A stretch of DNA of 64,000 bases from Pararhodobacter oceanensis (GTDB lineage: Bacteria; Pseudomonadota; Alphaproteobacteria; Rhodobacterales; Rhodobacteraceae): positions 1-64,000 of the forward strand of contig NZ_QDKM01000004.1 in NCBI RefSeq assembly GCF_003076755.1, read 5' to 3'. Position numbers and translations under genes: made by a program. A model generated the notes under the pieces. That model searched no databases. It was not told where the DNA came from and saw only the letters and a list, made by a program, of their open reading frames with translations. Positions 56,675 to 64,000 of the stretch are shown here, one piece after another. How positions within the stretch are numbered: position 1 is the first letter of the stretch; the number at the start of each line of letters is the position of its first letter.

Positions 56675-57301
56675 TTAGACCTCAGGGAGTTCGAGTTTAA
56701 GAAGGCGTGAGAAGGCATTGATAGCGATAGACTTTAACTGATCTGGTGTGAAGGCGTCGGGCAGCGCGCCGGCTTCGATCCATAGCCCGTCCAAAAGCGC
56801 GTTACCGGCAATCGCGAGGGTCTGCGCCTGCTCGACCGGCTGGCCGCTATGCGCCAATGCCTCGGTGATCATCCGCTGCAAGAGGTCGCGAAACTCCAGA
56901 TAGGTTTCGCGGTGCACCGCGCGCATTTTCGCATCCCGCGGCACCAGTTGCATCGAGGCCGCCCAGAGCGCAACCGTGCGCGGATCGGTGACCGGCGGCG
57001 AGACCGCATTGGCCAGAAACACACTCAGCCGCGCCAAGGGATCGTCGGGTAGGTCCTCAAGCCGTTCGGCGCTGGCCTCGGTTAGCCCGCTCATCAGGTG
57101 TTGATGCGCGGCCGCGATCAGGTCCTCTTTGGTGGCGAAGTAATGGCGGATCAGCCCCGGTGTGACCCCCGCCCGCGTCGCAATCGCGCGGACGGTGGCA
57201 GCCTGCGGGCCGCCCTCGGCGATCAGGTCCAGCGTTGCCGCGATCAGATCTGCGCGCCGCGTCTGCGCGCCCGCATGCACAAAGCGGCGCCGCGTGGTCA
57301 T
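56675..57301 (-). CDS. TetR-family transcriptional regulator (BetI-like)
   Basis: A 208-residue TetR regulator. The helix-turn-helix covers about 15-60 (ATVRAIATRAGVTPGLIRHYFATKEDLIAAA). ATG 57301 overlaps the stop of the DDAH-like gene by 4 nt; the gene is thus inside the operon, between the hydrolase and the aminotransferase, and is translationally coupled. Local regulation is likely, and the palindrome at 58204-58227 is the natural candidate operator. The ligand could be arginine or a methylated arginine, by inference from the neighbours. Confidence 0.88.
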   Translation of the reverse strand: MTTRRRFVHAGAQTRRADLIAATLDLIAEGGPQAATVRAIATRAGVTPGLIRHYFATKEDLIAAAHQHLMSGLTEASAERLEDLPDDPLARLSVFLANAVSPPVTDPRTVALWAASMQLVPRDAKMRAVHRETYLEFRDLLQRMITEALAHSGQPVEQAQTLAIAGNALLDGLWIEAGALPDAFTPDQLKSIAINAFSRLLKLELPEV

Positions 57302-58167
57302 GCGCGCAAGACGGGGCGCGTCAGGCAGGTCGGCCCGCCTTCGCACGCGATGCAGAGCGCGTCGCCCTCAAAGACCTGCACGCGGCAGCCATGCGCCTCC
57401 ATCAGCGCGCGGGTGCGCGGGAAGCCATCGACCATCACCACATCCTTGGGCGTGAGCATCAGCACATTCAGGCTCAGCCCGTTCGAGGCGGTGAATTCAT
57501 CCTCGGGCGCGTGCAGCAGGGTCCAGCCGCGCTTGGTTAACTCCTGCCACATAGCATAGGGCAGGAGTGGCGCGTGGATCAGCGCCATCTTCGGGGCCAA
57601 GGGCGAGATCAGCGACATCAGATGCAGGCAGGCCGAAGGGCCGGTCCAATAGGGCAGGTCATAGGCGACCACTTGGATGCCATGCGGGGTCAGGATATCG
57701 CGCAGCGCCTCGATCCCCTGTTGGTTGCTGCGCGCGCCGCGCCCGACCGCTAGCGTCACCGGATCGATCCACACCAGATCACCGGATTCGATCTGCTGAT
57801 CGCCGGTCAACTGCCCGATCACCGGCACGCCGAGCGCCGCGTAGGCGTCGAGATGCAGCGCAGGTTCGGCTTTGCGCAGGGCTTTACCCATGTTCAACAC
57901 CACTGCACCGGCGCGGGTGACGAAAGAGGTGTCCTGCACGAACATCGCATCCGCCAGCCCGTCATCGTCGGAGGGCAGCCAATGGATCTCGGCGCCGGAA
58001 TTGGTAACGATTTCCGCCAGTTCGGCGTGTTGGCGTTGCGCGCGTTCGGGGTTGAACTGCGGCCCATAGTGCCATTCGGTGGGGTCGGCCTTGGCCAGTG
58101 CCGGACCGGGGACGCGCATGATCACGCGCTTGAGGGGATGGGTTCGGTCTTCTGCACCAAAGGTCAT
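57298..58167 (-). CDS. dimethylarginine dimethylaminohydrolase-like amidinohydrolase
   Basis: A 289-residue guanidino-group modifying enzyme. Predicted catalytic residues: His182 in CLHLMSLIS, Cys281 in GGPTCLTRP and Asp79 in FVQDTSF. DDAH converts N-dimethylarginine to citrulline plus dimethylamine; related arginine deiminases act on arginine. Length and the absence of a cap domain favour DDAH over arginine deiminase (about 410 residues). ATG 58167 is preferred; an in-frame ATG further upstream would run through the palindrome. First gene of the operon. Confidence 0.78.
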   Translation of the reverse strand: MTFGAEDRTHPLKRVIMRVPGPALAKADPTEWHYGPQFNPERAQRQHAELAEIVTNSGAEIHWLPSDDDGLADAMFVQDTSFVTRAGAVVLNMGKALRKAEPALHLDAYAALGVPVIGQLTGDQQIESGDLVWIDPVTLAVGRGARSNQQGIEALRDILTPHGIQVVAYDLPYWTGPSACLHLMSLISPLAPKMALIHAPLLPYAMWQELTKRGWTLLHAPEDEFTASNGLSLNVLMLTPKDVVMVDGFPRTRALMEAHGCRVQVFEGDALCIACEGGPTCLTRPVLRA

Positions 58168-58203
58168 ATCGCGCGGTTCCGATCTGGAAAAGTTGCTGTC
58201 CGG

Positions 58204-58227
58204 GTAATTATACATTTGCATAATTAC
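58204..58227. promoter_or_regulatory. 24-bp palindrome, candidate TetR operator
   Basis: GTAATTAT and ATAATTAC are perfect 8-bp arms around ACATTTGC. It lies 37 bp upstream of the hydrolase start and 109 bp before the substrate-binding protein start, in the shared divergent region. A TetR repressor is encoded in the operon. Confidence 0.6.
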
Positions 58228-58336
58228 GCAGATCATGGCCTTCTACAAGCACCAAAAACAGGTGCAATGCTGGCGGTCACTGCTTAGGCTGGTGTCCAAT
58301 CGGCGAGATAATGCGCCGTAACAACAGGAGAGACTG

Positions 58337-59104
58337 ATGAAGAAATTCTTGATGCTGGGCTGCGCGGCGATGGCCTTGACGGTGGGGTCGGCGCAGGCCG
58401 ATGTGGTGCGCGTGGGCATCGCCGCCGAGCCCTATCCGCCCTTCACTGCGCCGGATTCGGCGGGCAATTGGGTTGGCTGGGAGGTCGAGATCATCGACGC
58501 GGTCTGCGCCGCCGCCGAGTTGGAATGCGAGTTGACCCCGACCGCATGGGACGGGATCATTCCGGCGCTGCTATCGGGGCGGATCGATACGATCATGGCT
58601 TCGATGTCGATCACCGAAGACCGGCTGCAAACCATTGATTTCTCGGACCCTTATTACAACACCCCGACGGTGATTGTGGGCCAGCGCGACATGGAAATGG
58701 ACGCTACGCCCGAGGGTCTGTCCGGTATGGTGATCGGGGTGCAGGTCTCGACGATCCACCAGACCTATGCGCAGACCTATTTCGAAGAGGGCAGCGAGTT
58801 GCGCACCTATCAGACGCAGGATGAGGCCAATCAGGATCTGGCCTCGGGGCGGATCGACGCGACGCAGGCCGATAGTCTGGCGCTTGATGATTTCCTCGGC
58901 ACCGAAGCGGGCGCCTGCTGCGAGATCAAGGGCACCGTGGCGATGGACGAATCGATCCTTGGCTCGGGTGTCGGCGCCGGTGTGCGCAAGGGTGACGACG
59001 AGTTGCGCGAGGCGCTGAACGCCGGGATCGCCGCGATCCTGGCCGATGGCACCTATGACGAGATCACCGCGCGCTATTTCGCGACCTCGATCTACGGCCA
59101 GTAG
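58337..59104 (+). CDS. polar amino-acid ABC transporter substrate-binding protein
   Basis: A 255-residue periplasmic binding protein of the lysine/arginine/ornithine/histidine cluster. Signal peptide at 1-21, cleaved before DVVRVG. Family hallmarks are the start VRVGIAAEPYPPFTAPD, GWEVEIIDAVC, PTAWDGIIPALLSGRIDTIMASMSIT and FSDPYYNTPTVIVG. The ATG has AGGAGAGA upstream. With two permeases downstream it forms an uptake system. Divergence from the DDAH/AruHI operon suggests arginine or methylated arginine as cargo; this is inference. Confidence 0.9.
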   Translation: MKKFLMLGCAAMALTVGSAQADVVRVGIAAEPYPPFTAPDSAGNWVGWEVEIIDAVCAAAELECELTPTAWDGIIPALLSGRIDTIMASMSITEDRLQTIDFSDPYYNTPTVIVGQRDMEMDATPEGLSGMVIGVQVSTIHQTYAQTYFEEGSELRTYQTQDEANQDLASGRIDATQADSLALDDFLGTEAGACCEIKGTVAMDESILGSGVGAGVRKGDDELREALNAGIAAILADGTYDEITARYFATSIYGQ

Positions 59105-59106
59105 GT

Positions 59107-59856
59107 TTGCTCGACTGGCTATTCCAGACCTGGCCGGGGCTCGAAGCCTCGGCCGCATTATTGTCGCTCGAGCCTCCGGGGTGGGGCGGCAATCTTTTGC
59201 GCGGGGCGCTGAATTCGGTGATTATCGCACTGGGGGCATTCACCCTTGGCTGTGTGATCGGGATATTCGGCGCTCTGGGCAAGCTCAGCGGCGGGCCGGT
59301 GACGCGCGATCTGCTGTCGATCTATACCACCGTGGTGCGGGCGGTGCCGGAACTGGTGCTGATCCTGCTATTGTATTACGCGGGCACCGATCTGTTGAAC
59401 CAGTTTCTGCGCCTGCTGGGTTACCGGCCGATCGAGATTTCGGGGCTGGCGGCGGGGATCGGCGTGTTGGGCATCGTGCAAGGCGCCTATGCCACCGAAG
59501 TGCTGCGCGGGGCGATCCAATCGGTGCAGCGCGGCCAGACCGAGGCGGCGCGGGCTTTTGGGATGACCCCGTTCCAGACCTTCCGCCGGATCACCTTTCC
59601 CGCAATGCTGCCTTTGGCGCTGCCGGGCCTGTCGAACCTCTGGCTGATTGCCACCAAGGACACCGCTTTATTGGCAATTGTCGGGTTCTCAGAACTGACC
59701 CTAGAGACACGGCAGGCGGCTGGCTCGACACGGGCCTATTTCACATTTTTCCTCGCTGCTGGCGCGCTTTACCTGATCATGACATTGGTCTCGGGGCGGA
59801 TATTTGGCTGGATTGAAGCGCGCTACCGGCGCGGGCAGGCGGGGGCGCGCGCATGA
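59107..59856 (+). CDS. amino-acid ABC transporter permease (HisQ/ArtQ-like)
   Basis: A 249-residue inner-membrane permease with about five helices. The EAA loop is EVLRGAIQSVQRGQTEAARAFGMTPFQTF, the ATPase-contact motif of polar amino-acid importers. The start appears to be TTG at 59107, 2 nt after the binding-protein stop; TAGG lies close by and no ATG fits before the first helix. Overlaps the next permease gene by 4 nt, so the two are coupled. Confidence 0.88.
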   Translation: MLDWLFQTWPGLEASAALLSLEPPGWGGNLLRGALNSVIIALGAFTLGCVIGIFGALGKLSGGPVTRDLLSIYTTVVRAVPELVLILLLYYAGTDLLNQFLRLLGYRPIEISGLAAGIGVLGIVQGAYATEVLRGAIQSVQRGQTEAARAFGMTPFQTFRRITFPAMLPLALPGLSNLWLIATKDTALLAIVGFSELTLETRQAAGSTRAYFTFFLAAGALYLIMTLVSGRIFGWIEARYRRGQAGARA

Positions 59857-60626
59857 TCCGCGATTGGGTCTCGCCACACCGCATCGGGCTGCTGCTGGTG
59901 GCACTGGGCGTGGTGATCTGGGCCGCGGTCAGCATGCGTTGGGACTGGATCCCGCGTTACGCCGGTCTCGGGCTTGAGGGCATCTGGCGCACGCTTTGGC
60001 TGCTGGCGCTGTCCCTGTTGATCGGCGGCGCGCTGGCGGTGCCTTTGGGGCTGGCGCAGGCGGCGGGGCCGGCGTTTCTGGCGCTGCCCGCGCGCTGGTT
60101 TTGCACGGTGATCCGTGGCACGCCGCTACTCTTGCAACTCTGGCTGATCTATTTCGGCCTCGGCAGCCTGTTCCCGCAATTCCCCTCCATCCGGCAATCC
60201 GAGCTTTGGCCCTATCTGCGCCAGGCCTGGCCCTATGCGCTGCTGGCGTTGAGCCTGAGCTATGCGGGCTATGAGGGCGAGGTGATGCGCGGCGCGTTCA
60301 AATCGGTGCCGCAGGGGCAGTTGGAGGCGGGGCGAGCATTCGGGCTCAGCCGTTTCGCCGTGCTGCGCCGGATCTGGCTGCCGCAGGCGCTGGCGCGGGC
60401 GCTGCCGACGCTGGGCGGTGAGGCGATTTTGCAGCTGAAAGCGACACCGCTGGTCGCCACGATCACGGTTATCGAGATCTACGCGGTGGCCAGTCGGGTG
60501 CGGCAGGATACGTTTATCATTTACGAGCCGCTGTTACTTTTGGCGCTGATTTATATGGCGATTGCGGGGGTGATCGCGCTGGGGTTTCGCTGGCTGGAGC
60601 GGCGGTTTACCCGCGGGTTGGGGTAG
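59853..60626 (+). CDS. amino-acid ABC transporter permease (HisM/ArtM-like)
   Basis: A 257-residue second permease with about five helices. The EAA loop is EVMRGAFKSVPQGQLEAGRAFGLSRFAVL, and RGTPLLLQLWLIYFGLG is the typical upstream segment. ATG 59853 overlaps the stop of the first permease (ATGA). No ATP-binding subunit follows: downstream come a hairpin, the second 59-bp repeat and edd on the other strand. The transporter would have to borrow an ATPase encoded elsewhere. Confidence 0.88.
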   Translation: MIRDWVSPHRIGLLLVALGVVIWAAVSMRWDWIPRYAGLGLEGIWRTLWLLALSLLIGGALAVPLGLAQAAGPAFLALPARWFCTVIRGTPLLLQLWLIYFGLGSLFPQFPSIRQSELWPYLRQAWPYALLALSLSYAGYEGEVMRGAFKSVPQGQLEAGRAFGLSRFAVLRRIWLPQALARALPTLGGEAILQLKATPLVATITVIEIYAVASRVRQDTFIIYEPLLLLALIYMAIAGVIALGFRWLERRFTRGLG

Positions 60627-60665
60627 GGTGGATTGGTAGGGCGCTCTCTGGGGGCGGCGCTCTTC

Positions 60666-60681
60666 GGGGGCGGATGCCCCC
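60666..60681. terminator. short GC hairpin after the permease genes
   Basis: GGGGGC and GCCCCC arms flank a GGAT loop, 39 bp past the permease stop. No T run; a weak terminator at best. Confidence 0.4.
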
Positions 60682-60714
60682 TCATCGCGCCGGAGGTTTT
60701 CGGACCGCAGCCGA

Positions 60715-60773
60715 CCGGGCGGGTTTTCCACCCGCCCGGACCCACCCGAGGATATTTACCGCATAAAGTGGGC
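60715..60773 (-). repeat. 59-bp structured intergenic repeat, copy 2 (inverted)
   Basis: On the minus strand this copy aligns without gaps to 13407-13465. It begins GCCCACTTTATG, shares TAAATATCCTCGGG and ends with a hairpin (arms CCGGGCGGGT and ACCCGCCCGG, loop GGAAA). The three stem pairs that differ from copy 1 all retain pairing. It lies 14 bp past the edd stop. Confidence 0.85.
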
Positions 60774-60787
60774 GGGATGCGGCGCGC

Positions 60788-62593
60788 CTAGAACAGGATC
60801 GAGGCGCCCTCGGTGGCATCCGTGGCATGGCCGCGCAGTTGCGCGAAAAGCTCGCGCCCACAGCCCCAGTTGTTGCTCTCCAAGTCGATGGTTTCCGCCG
60901 CGCGCGCGGTGAAATCCTCGGCCAGCACCTCGAGCGTGCCATTGGTGGCATCAAGCCGCATGAGATCGCCATCGCGCAACTTGGCAATCGGACCCCCGGC
61001 GGCGGCCTCGGGCGCGAGATGGATCGCGGCGGGCACTTTGCCCGAGGCGCCGGACATCCGCCCGTCGGTGACCAGCGCGACCTTGAGGCCGCGGTCTTGC
61101 AGCACCGCGAGCACCGGCGTCAGGCTGTGCAACTCGGGCATGCCATTGGCGCGCGGGCCCTGAAAGCGCACCACAACAACAGTGTCTTCGGTGAATTCGC
61201 CGTTGCGAAACGCGGTTTTCACCGCCTCTTGATCGCTGAACACCCGCGCCTTGGCCTCGATGATATGGCGGGAGGGATCGACAGCGGAGGTTTTGATCAC
61301 CCCGCGCCCCAGATTGCCCGAAAGCTGCGTCAGCCCGCCGTGGGGCTGGAACGGATCGTGGCTGGGGCGCAGGATCTTGGCGTTGAGCGTCTCGCGCGGC
61401 CCGTCCTCCCATGTCAGCGCACCACCTTTGAGTTTCGGCTCTTGCGCGTAATGGGCGAGGCCCGTGCCAACGATGGTTTCGGTGTCGGGGTGCAACAGTC
61501 CCGCGTCGAGCAGATCGCCGATCAGATAGGCGAGGCCACCGGCGGCGTGGAAATGGTTCACATCCGCCAGCCCGTTGGGATAGACTTTCGCCATCAGGGG
61601 CACCGCCTTGGCGATATCCTCGAAATCCTCGAGATCCAGATGGATCCCCGCCGCCCGCGCCATCGCTGGCAGATGCAGCACCAGATTGGTCGAACCGCCG
61701 GTCGCCATTAGCCCGACGATGCCGTTCACAAAGGCGCGCTCGTCGAGGATATGGCCAATCGGGCGCCAGTCGTCGCCAAGATGGGTGATAGAGGCCGCCC
61801 GCGCCACCGCCGCGCTGGTCAGCGCATCGCGCAGAGGCGTGCCCGGGTTGACGAAAGCGGCGCCGGGCAGGTGTAGCCCCATGAACTCCATCAGCATCTG
61901 GTTGGTATTGGCGGTGCCGTAGAAGGTGCAGGTGCCGGGGCCGTGATAGGAGGCCATCTCGGCCTCCATCAGCTCGGCGCGGGTGGCTTGCCCGGCGGCA
62001 AAGGCTTGGCGCACCTTGGCTTTCTGGTCATTGGGCAGGCCCGAGACCATCGGCCCGGCGGGCACAAACACCGCCGGCACATGGCCGAAACTGGCGGCGG
62101 CGATGATCAGACCGGGGACGATCTTGTCGCAGACGCCCAGCCAGAGCCCCGCGTCAAAACAGTCATGCGACATCGCCACGCCCGCGGCCAAGGCAATCGC
62201 ATCGCGCGACATCAGCGACAGTTCCATCCCCGCGCGGCCCTGCGTGACCCCGTCGCACATCGCCGGAACCCCGCCCGCGACTTGTGCCGTGGCGCCCGCC
62301 GCGCGCGCCGCCTCGCGGATCAACTGCGGGTAGGTCTCGAACGGCTGATGCGCCGAGAGCATATCGTTATAGGCGGTGACAATGCCGAGATTGGGCGCGC
62401 GGTCCGCGGCCAGCGCAGATTTATCGGCGCCGGTGGCCGCATAGGCATGCGCCGCATTCGAGCACGACAGATGCGCCCGCGCCGGACCCTGATCGGCGGC
62501 GCGCTGGATACGCGCGAGATAGGCGGCGCGGCTGGTCGCTGAGCGCGTGATAATCCGTTGGGTGACAGATTGGATGCGGGGATCAAGGGACAT
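60788..62593 (-). CDS. edd: 6-phosphogluconate dehydratase (Entner-Doudoroff)
   Basis: A 601-residue iron-sulfur dehydratase converting 6-phosphogluconate to KDPG. Cluster and active-site segments: [77 protein letters not shown] and [21 protein letters not shown]. Length (about 600) and [10 protein letters not shown] separate it from IlvD. ATG 62593 is the start. eda (KDPG aldolase), often the next gene, is not in the window on either side. Confidence 0.95.
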   Translation of the reverse strand: MSLDPRIQSVTQRIITRSATSRAAYLARIQRAADQGPARAHLSCSNAAHAYAATGADKSALAADRAPNLGIVTAYNDMLSAHQPFETYPQLIREAARAAGATAQVAGGVPAMCDGVTQGRAGMELSLMSRDAIALAAGVAMSHDCFDAGLWLGVCDKIVPGLIIAAASFGHVPAVFVPAGPMVSGLPNDQKAKVRQAFAAGQATRAELMEAEMASYHGPGTCTFYGTANTNQMLMEFMGLHLPGAAFVNPGTPLRDALTSAAVARAASITHLGDDWRPIGHILDERAFVNGIVGLMATGGSTNLVLHLPAMARAAGIHLDLEDFEDIAKAVPLMAKVYPNGLADVNHFHAAGGLAYLIGDLLDAGLLHPDTETIVGTGLAHYAQEPKLKGGALTWEDGPRETLNAKILRPSHDPFQPHGGLTQLSGNLGRGVIKTSAVDPSRHIIEAKARVFSDQEAVKTAFRNGEFTEDTVVVVRFQGPRANGMPELHSLTPVLAVLQDRGLKVALVTDGRMSGASGKVPAAIHLAPEAAAGGPIAKLRDGDLMRLDATNGTLEVLAEDFTARAAETIDLESNNWGCGRELFAQLRGHATDATEGASILF

Positions 62594-62658
62594 GGCGGGC
62601 CTTTGCAGGTTCGAGTGGCAACACGGGGTCGTCTTGGGGCGGTTGCCGCCGCTATAGC

Positions 62659-62668
62659 GCGTTAACGC
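62659..62668. promoter_or_regulatory. palindrome GCGTTAACGC upstream of edd
   Basis: A perfect 10-bp palindrome 66-75 bp upstream of the edd start. Central-CG, TTAA-type palindromes are common LacI-family operators in alphaproteobacterial sugar operons, so this could be one. No LacI gene is in the window. Confidence 0.35.
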
Positions 62669-62739
62669 TAACACTTCAAGCTTGCGGCGAGCAATGCGTC
62701 TGGTGCAACTCGGCTCTGTCCTGGCTGGGGCTTTAAACC

Positions 62740-62754
62740 TGCTGCAACGCAGCA
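62740..62754. promoter_or_regulatory. TGCTGC-AAC-GCAGCA palindrome upstream of the small gene
   Basis: 6-bp perfect arms around AAC contain CTGC-N3-GCAG. From memory, PhaR of Paracoccus binds TGC-rich sites of the type CTGC-N3/4-GCAG near polyhydroxybutyrate genes. It lies 64-78 bp before the small ORF start. Confidence 0.35.
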
Positions 62755-62817
62755 TAGGTATGTTGCGAACGCGGCACAGAGGGTTTTCTGCGCCATTCAA
62801 GTGAAAGGACGAGAGAC

Positions 62818-63006
62818 ATGATCTATAGACATCAAACCGTTGCCGGTATGGACATGATGGAAATCGAGCGTCAGGCACGTGCCCTGCAAGCTCAAGCAAT
62901 GCGCGATATGTTCCGCGCTTTGGGTCGTTCCATCAGCGCCCTGTTCGGTCGCAGCGCCCCTGCCAAAAGCAATTCGGTTGGCACTGCTGCACCAACTTCG
63001 GCCTAA
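62818..63006 (+). CDS. small basic helical protein (RSP_7527-like)
   Basis: A 62-residue protein beginning MIYRHQTVAGMDMMEIERQ. Its middle (MEIERQARALQAQAMRDMFRALGRSISALFGR, given here as motif positions 13-45) is an amphipathic helix resembling the RSP_7527 family of small Rhodobacteraceae proteins, whose function is unknown. GAAAGGACGAGAG lies before the ATG, and a hairpin plus T run follows. It stands alone between edd (opposite strand) and the methyltransferase gene. Confidence 0.6.
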   Translation: MIYRHQTVAGMDMMEIERQARALQAQAMRDMFRALGRSISALFGRSAPAKSNSVGTAAPTSA

Positions 63007-63064
63007 GGTCAAGGCCTTGGCCGAAGGTGGCGGCTGACGCCGACTGCGGGTAAACCCGCGAATG

Positions 63065-63097
63065 CCCCGCCCCGGTTGATCCGGCGCGGGGTTTTTT
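63065..63097 (+). terminator. rho-independent terminator after the small gene
   Basis: CCCCGC pairs with GCGGGG and CCGG with CCGG across one mismatch, loop TTGAT, then TTTTTT. A second hairpin GCGGGT-AA-ACCCGC lies just upstream at 63046-63059. Confidence 0.8.
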
Positions 63098-63167
63098 AAC
63101 GCTTTGGACTATCGCAACTGGCTGCAGAGCGGTATCTGGAGGGCCACACGCAAAGAGAGTTATCGTC

Positions 63168-64000
63168 ATGACCCCCGCCGAGACACCCGAGACCGCCGCC
63201 GAAACCACCGATACCCGAGCCCGCCCGACCGTGCGCCTGCGCCCCAAGGCCGAGGCGCGCGCGATCCGCCATGGTTTCCCTTGGGTCTATGCCGATGAAC
63301 TGGTGCTGGACCGGCGCACACAGGCGCTGGCGCCGGGGACGCTGGCGGTGCTCGAGGATGCCGACCGCAAGCCGATGGGCTTGGTGACGGTGAACCCGCT
63401 GTCGAAGATTGTCGCGCGGATGCTGGACCGTAACCCGGAGGCGCAGATTGACGTGGCGTGGCTGACCGCGCGGCTCTCCCATGCGTTGACGATGCGCGAG
63501 ACGCTCTATGACGCGCCGTTTTACCGGCTGGTGCATGCCGAGGCGGACGGGCTGCCGGGGGTGATCATCGACCGTTTCGGCGACACCGCCGTCATCCAGC
63601 CCAATGCGGCTTGGGCCGAGGCGCATCTCGACGCGCTGCAAGAGGCGCTGGTGGCGGTGACCGGCGTGCAGGTGATCGTCAAGAACGGCGCGGGACGGGC
63701 GCGACAGTTGGAAGGTCTGGTCGAGGAAACCACGGTTCTGAGCGGCGCGCCCCAAGGGCCGGTGCCGGTGCAGATGAACGGCGCCACCTATATGGCGGAT
63801 GTGCTGGGCGGGCAGAAAACCGGTCTGTTCTTTGACCAGCGCGACAACCACGCCTTTGCCGCGCGTCTGGGCCGCGGCGGGCGGGTGCTGGACATGTTCA
63901 GCCATGTCGGCGGTTTCGGACTGGCGGCGCTGGCGGCGGGGGCGAGTTCGGCGCTGGCCGTCGATGGCTCGGAGCCTGCGTTGAAATTGGCGCAGCAGGG
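63168..64000 (+). CDS. class I SAM-dependent rRNA methyltransferase (RlmI-like), partial at window end
   Basis: The frame starts at ATG 63168 (AGAGAG upstream) and runs off the window end, so only 277 codons are seen. Residues about 22-95 form an N-terminal PUA-like RNA-binding domain (LRPKAEARAIRHGFPWVYADELVL), then HAEADGLPGVIIDRFGDTAVIQ, and MADVLGGQKTGLFFDQRDNHAF leads into SAM motif I (VLDMFSHVGGFGLAALAAGA). This is the RlmI/RlmK-like 5-methylcytosine-type layout. The catalytic C-terminal half lies outside the window. Confidence 0.85.
   Translation, partial: MTPAETPETAAETTDTRARPTVRLRPKAEARAIRHGFPWVYADELVLDRRTQALAPGTLAVLEDADRKPMGLVTVNPLSKIVARMLDRNPEAQIDVAWLTARLSHALTMRETLYDAPFYRLVHAEADGLPGVIIDRFGDTAVIQPNAAWAEAHLDALQEALVAVTGVQVIVKNGAGRARQLEGLVEETTVLSGAPQGPVPVQMNGATYMADVLGGQKTGLFFDQRDNHAFAARLGRGGRVLDMFSHVGGFGLAALAAGASSALAVDGSEPALKLAQQ

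Overview
The window reads as GC-rich alphaproteobacterial chromosome, most likely Rhodobacteraceae (Roseobacter/Rhodobacter group). Support comes from codon-position GC bias throughout, a Mur-type Fur without CxxC pairs, a cytoplasmic-type SoeABC sulfite dehydrogenase, a small RSP_7527-like protein, and dispersed intergenic motifs of a kind seen in that family. About 52 protein genes are supported. No rRNA, tRNA, CRISPR array, insertion sequence or prophage was found. Identifications rest on motif and family recognition by eye; no search was run.

Layout. 0-4 kb: a decayed alpha/beta hydrolase, a lipoprotein, and a two-gene capsule-export unit (ATPase plus polysaccharide co-polymerase) with no permease beside it. 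4-9 kb: an SseB-like protein, a YiiX-type cysteine hydrolase, rplM-rpsI and purF. 9-17 kb: L-lactate dehydrogenase, cytochrome b561, trpA, a HemJ/CopD-like membrane protein, ychF, an FAD-linked D-2-hydroxyacid dehydrogenase and a ClC chloride channel. 17-25 kb: an operon of a 58-residue membrane protein, a large secreted protein and a XerD-type recombinase, divergent from aroK-aroB; then fur/mur, a drug/metabolite exporter, enolase and an acidic unknown protein. 25-31 kb: pyrimidine reduction (preTA) with a nucleoside hydrolase, a flavin reductase and a glycosyltransferase. 31-37 kb: a SulP transporter and a gallate/protocatechuate meta-cleavage lower pathway (galB-ligK-galD), with a hydroxypyruvate isomerase-like gene and aroQ. 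37-43.5 kb: a DUF1800/DUF1501 pair and a carbonic anhydrase-DUF2478-SulP-UspA cluster that suggests bicarbonate handling. 43.7-47 kb: ccmF-ccmH and an enoyl-CoA hydratase. 47-51.5 kb: soeABC. 51.8-53.8 kb: clpP-clpX. 53.9-60.6 kb: arginine or methylarginine catabolism (DDAH-like hydrolase, TetR regulator, aminotransferase, ThDP decarboxylase), divergent from an amino-acid ABC transporter. 60.8-64 kb: edd, a small RSP_7527-like gene and the start of an rRNA methyltransferase gene.

Most of this is core metabolism. The items most worth follow-up are: the 53.9-60.6 kb divergent locus, with tight coupling, a perfect palindrome between its two arms and no transporter ATPase; a 59-bp repeat present twice (13407-13465 and, inverted, 60715-60773) whose hairpin is kept by compensatory changes; the carbonic anhydrase/SulP cluster; and the partial meta-cleavage cluster.
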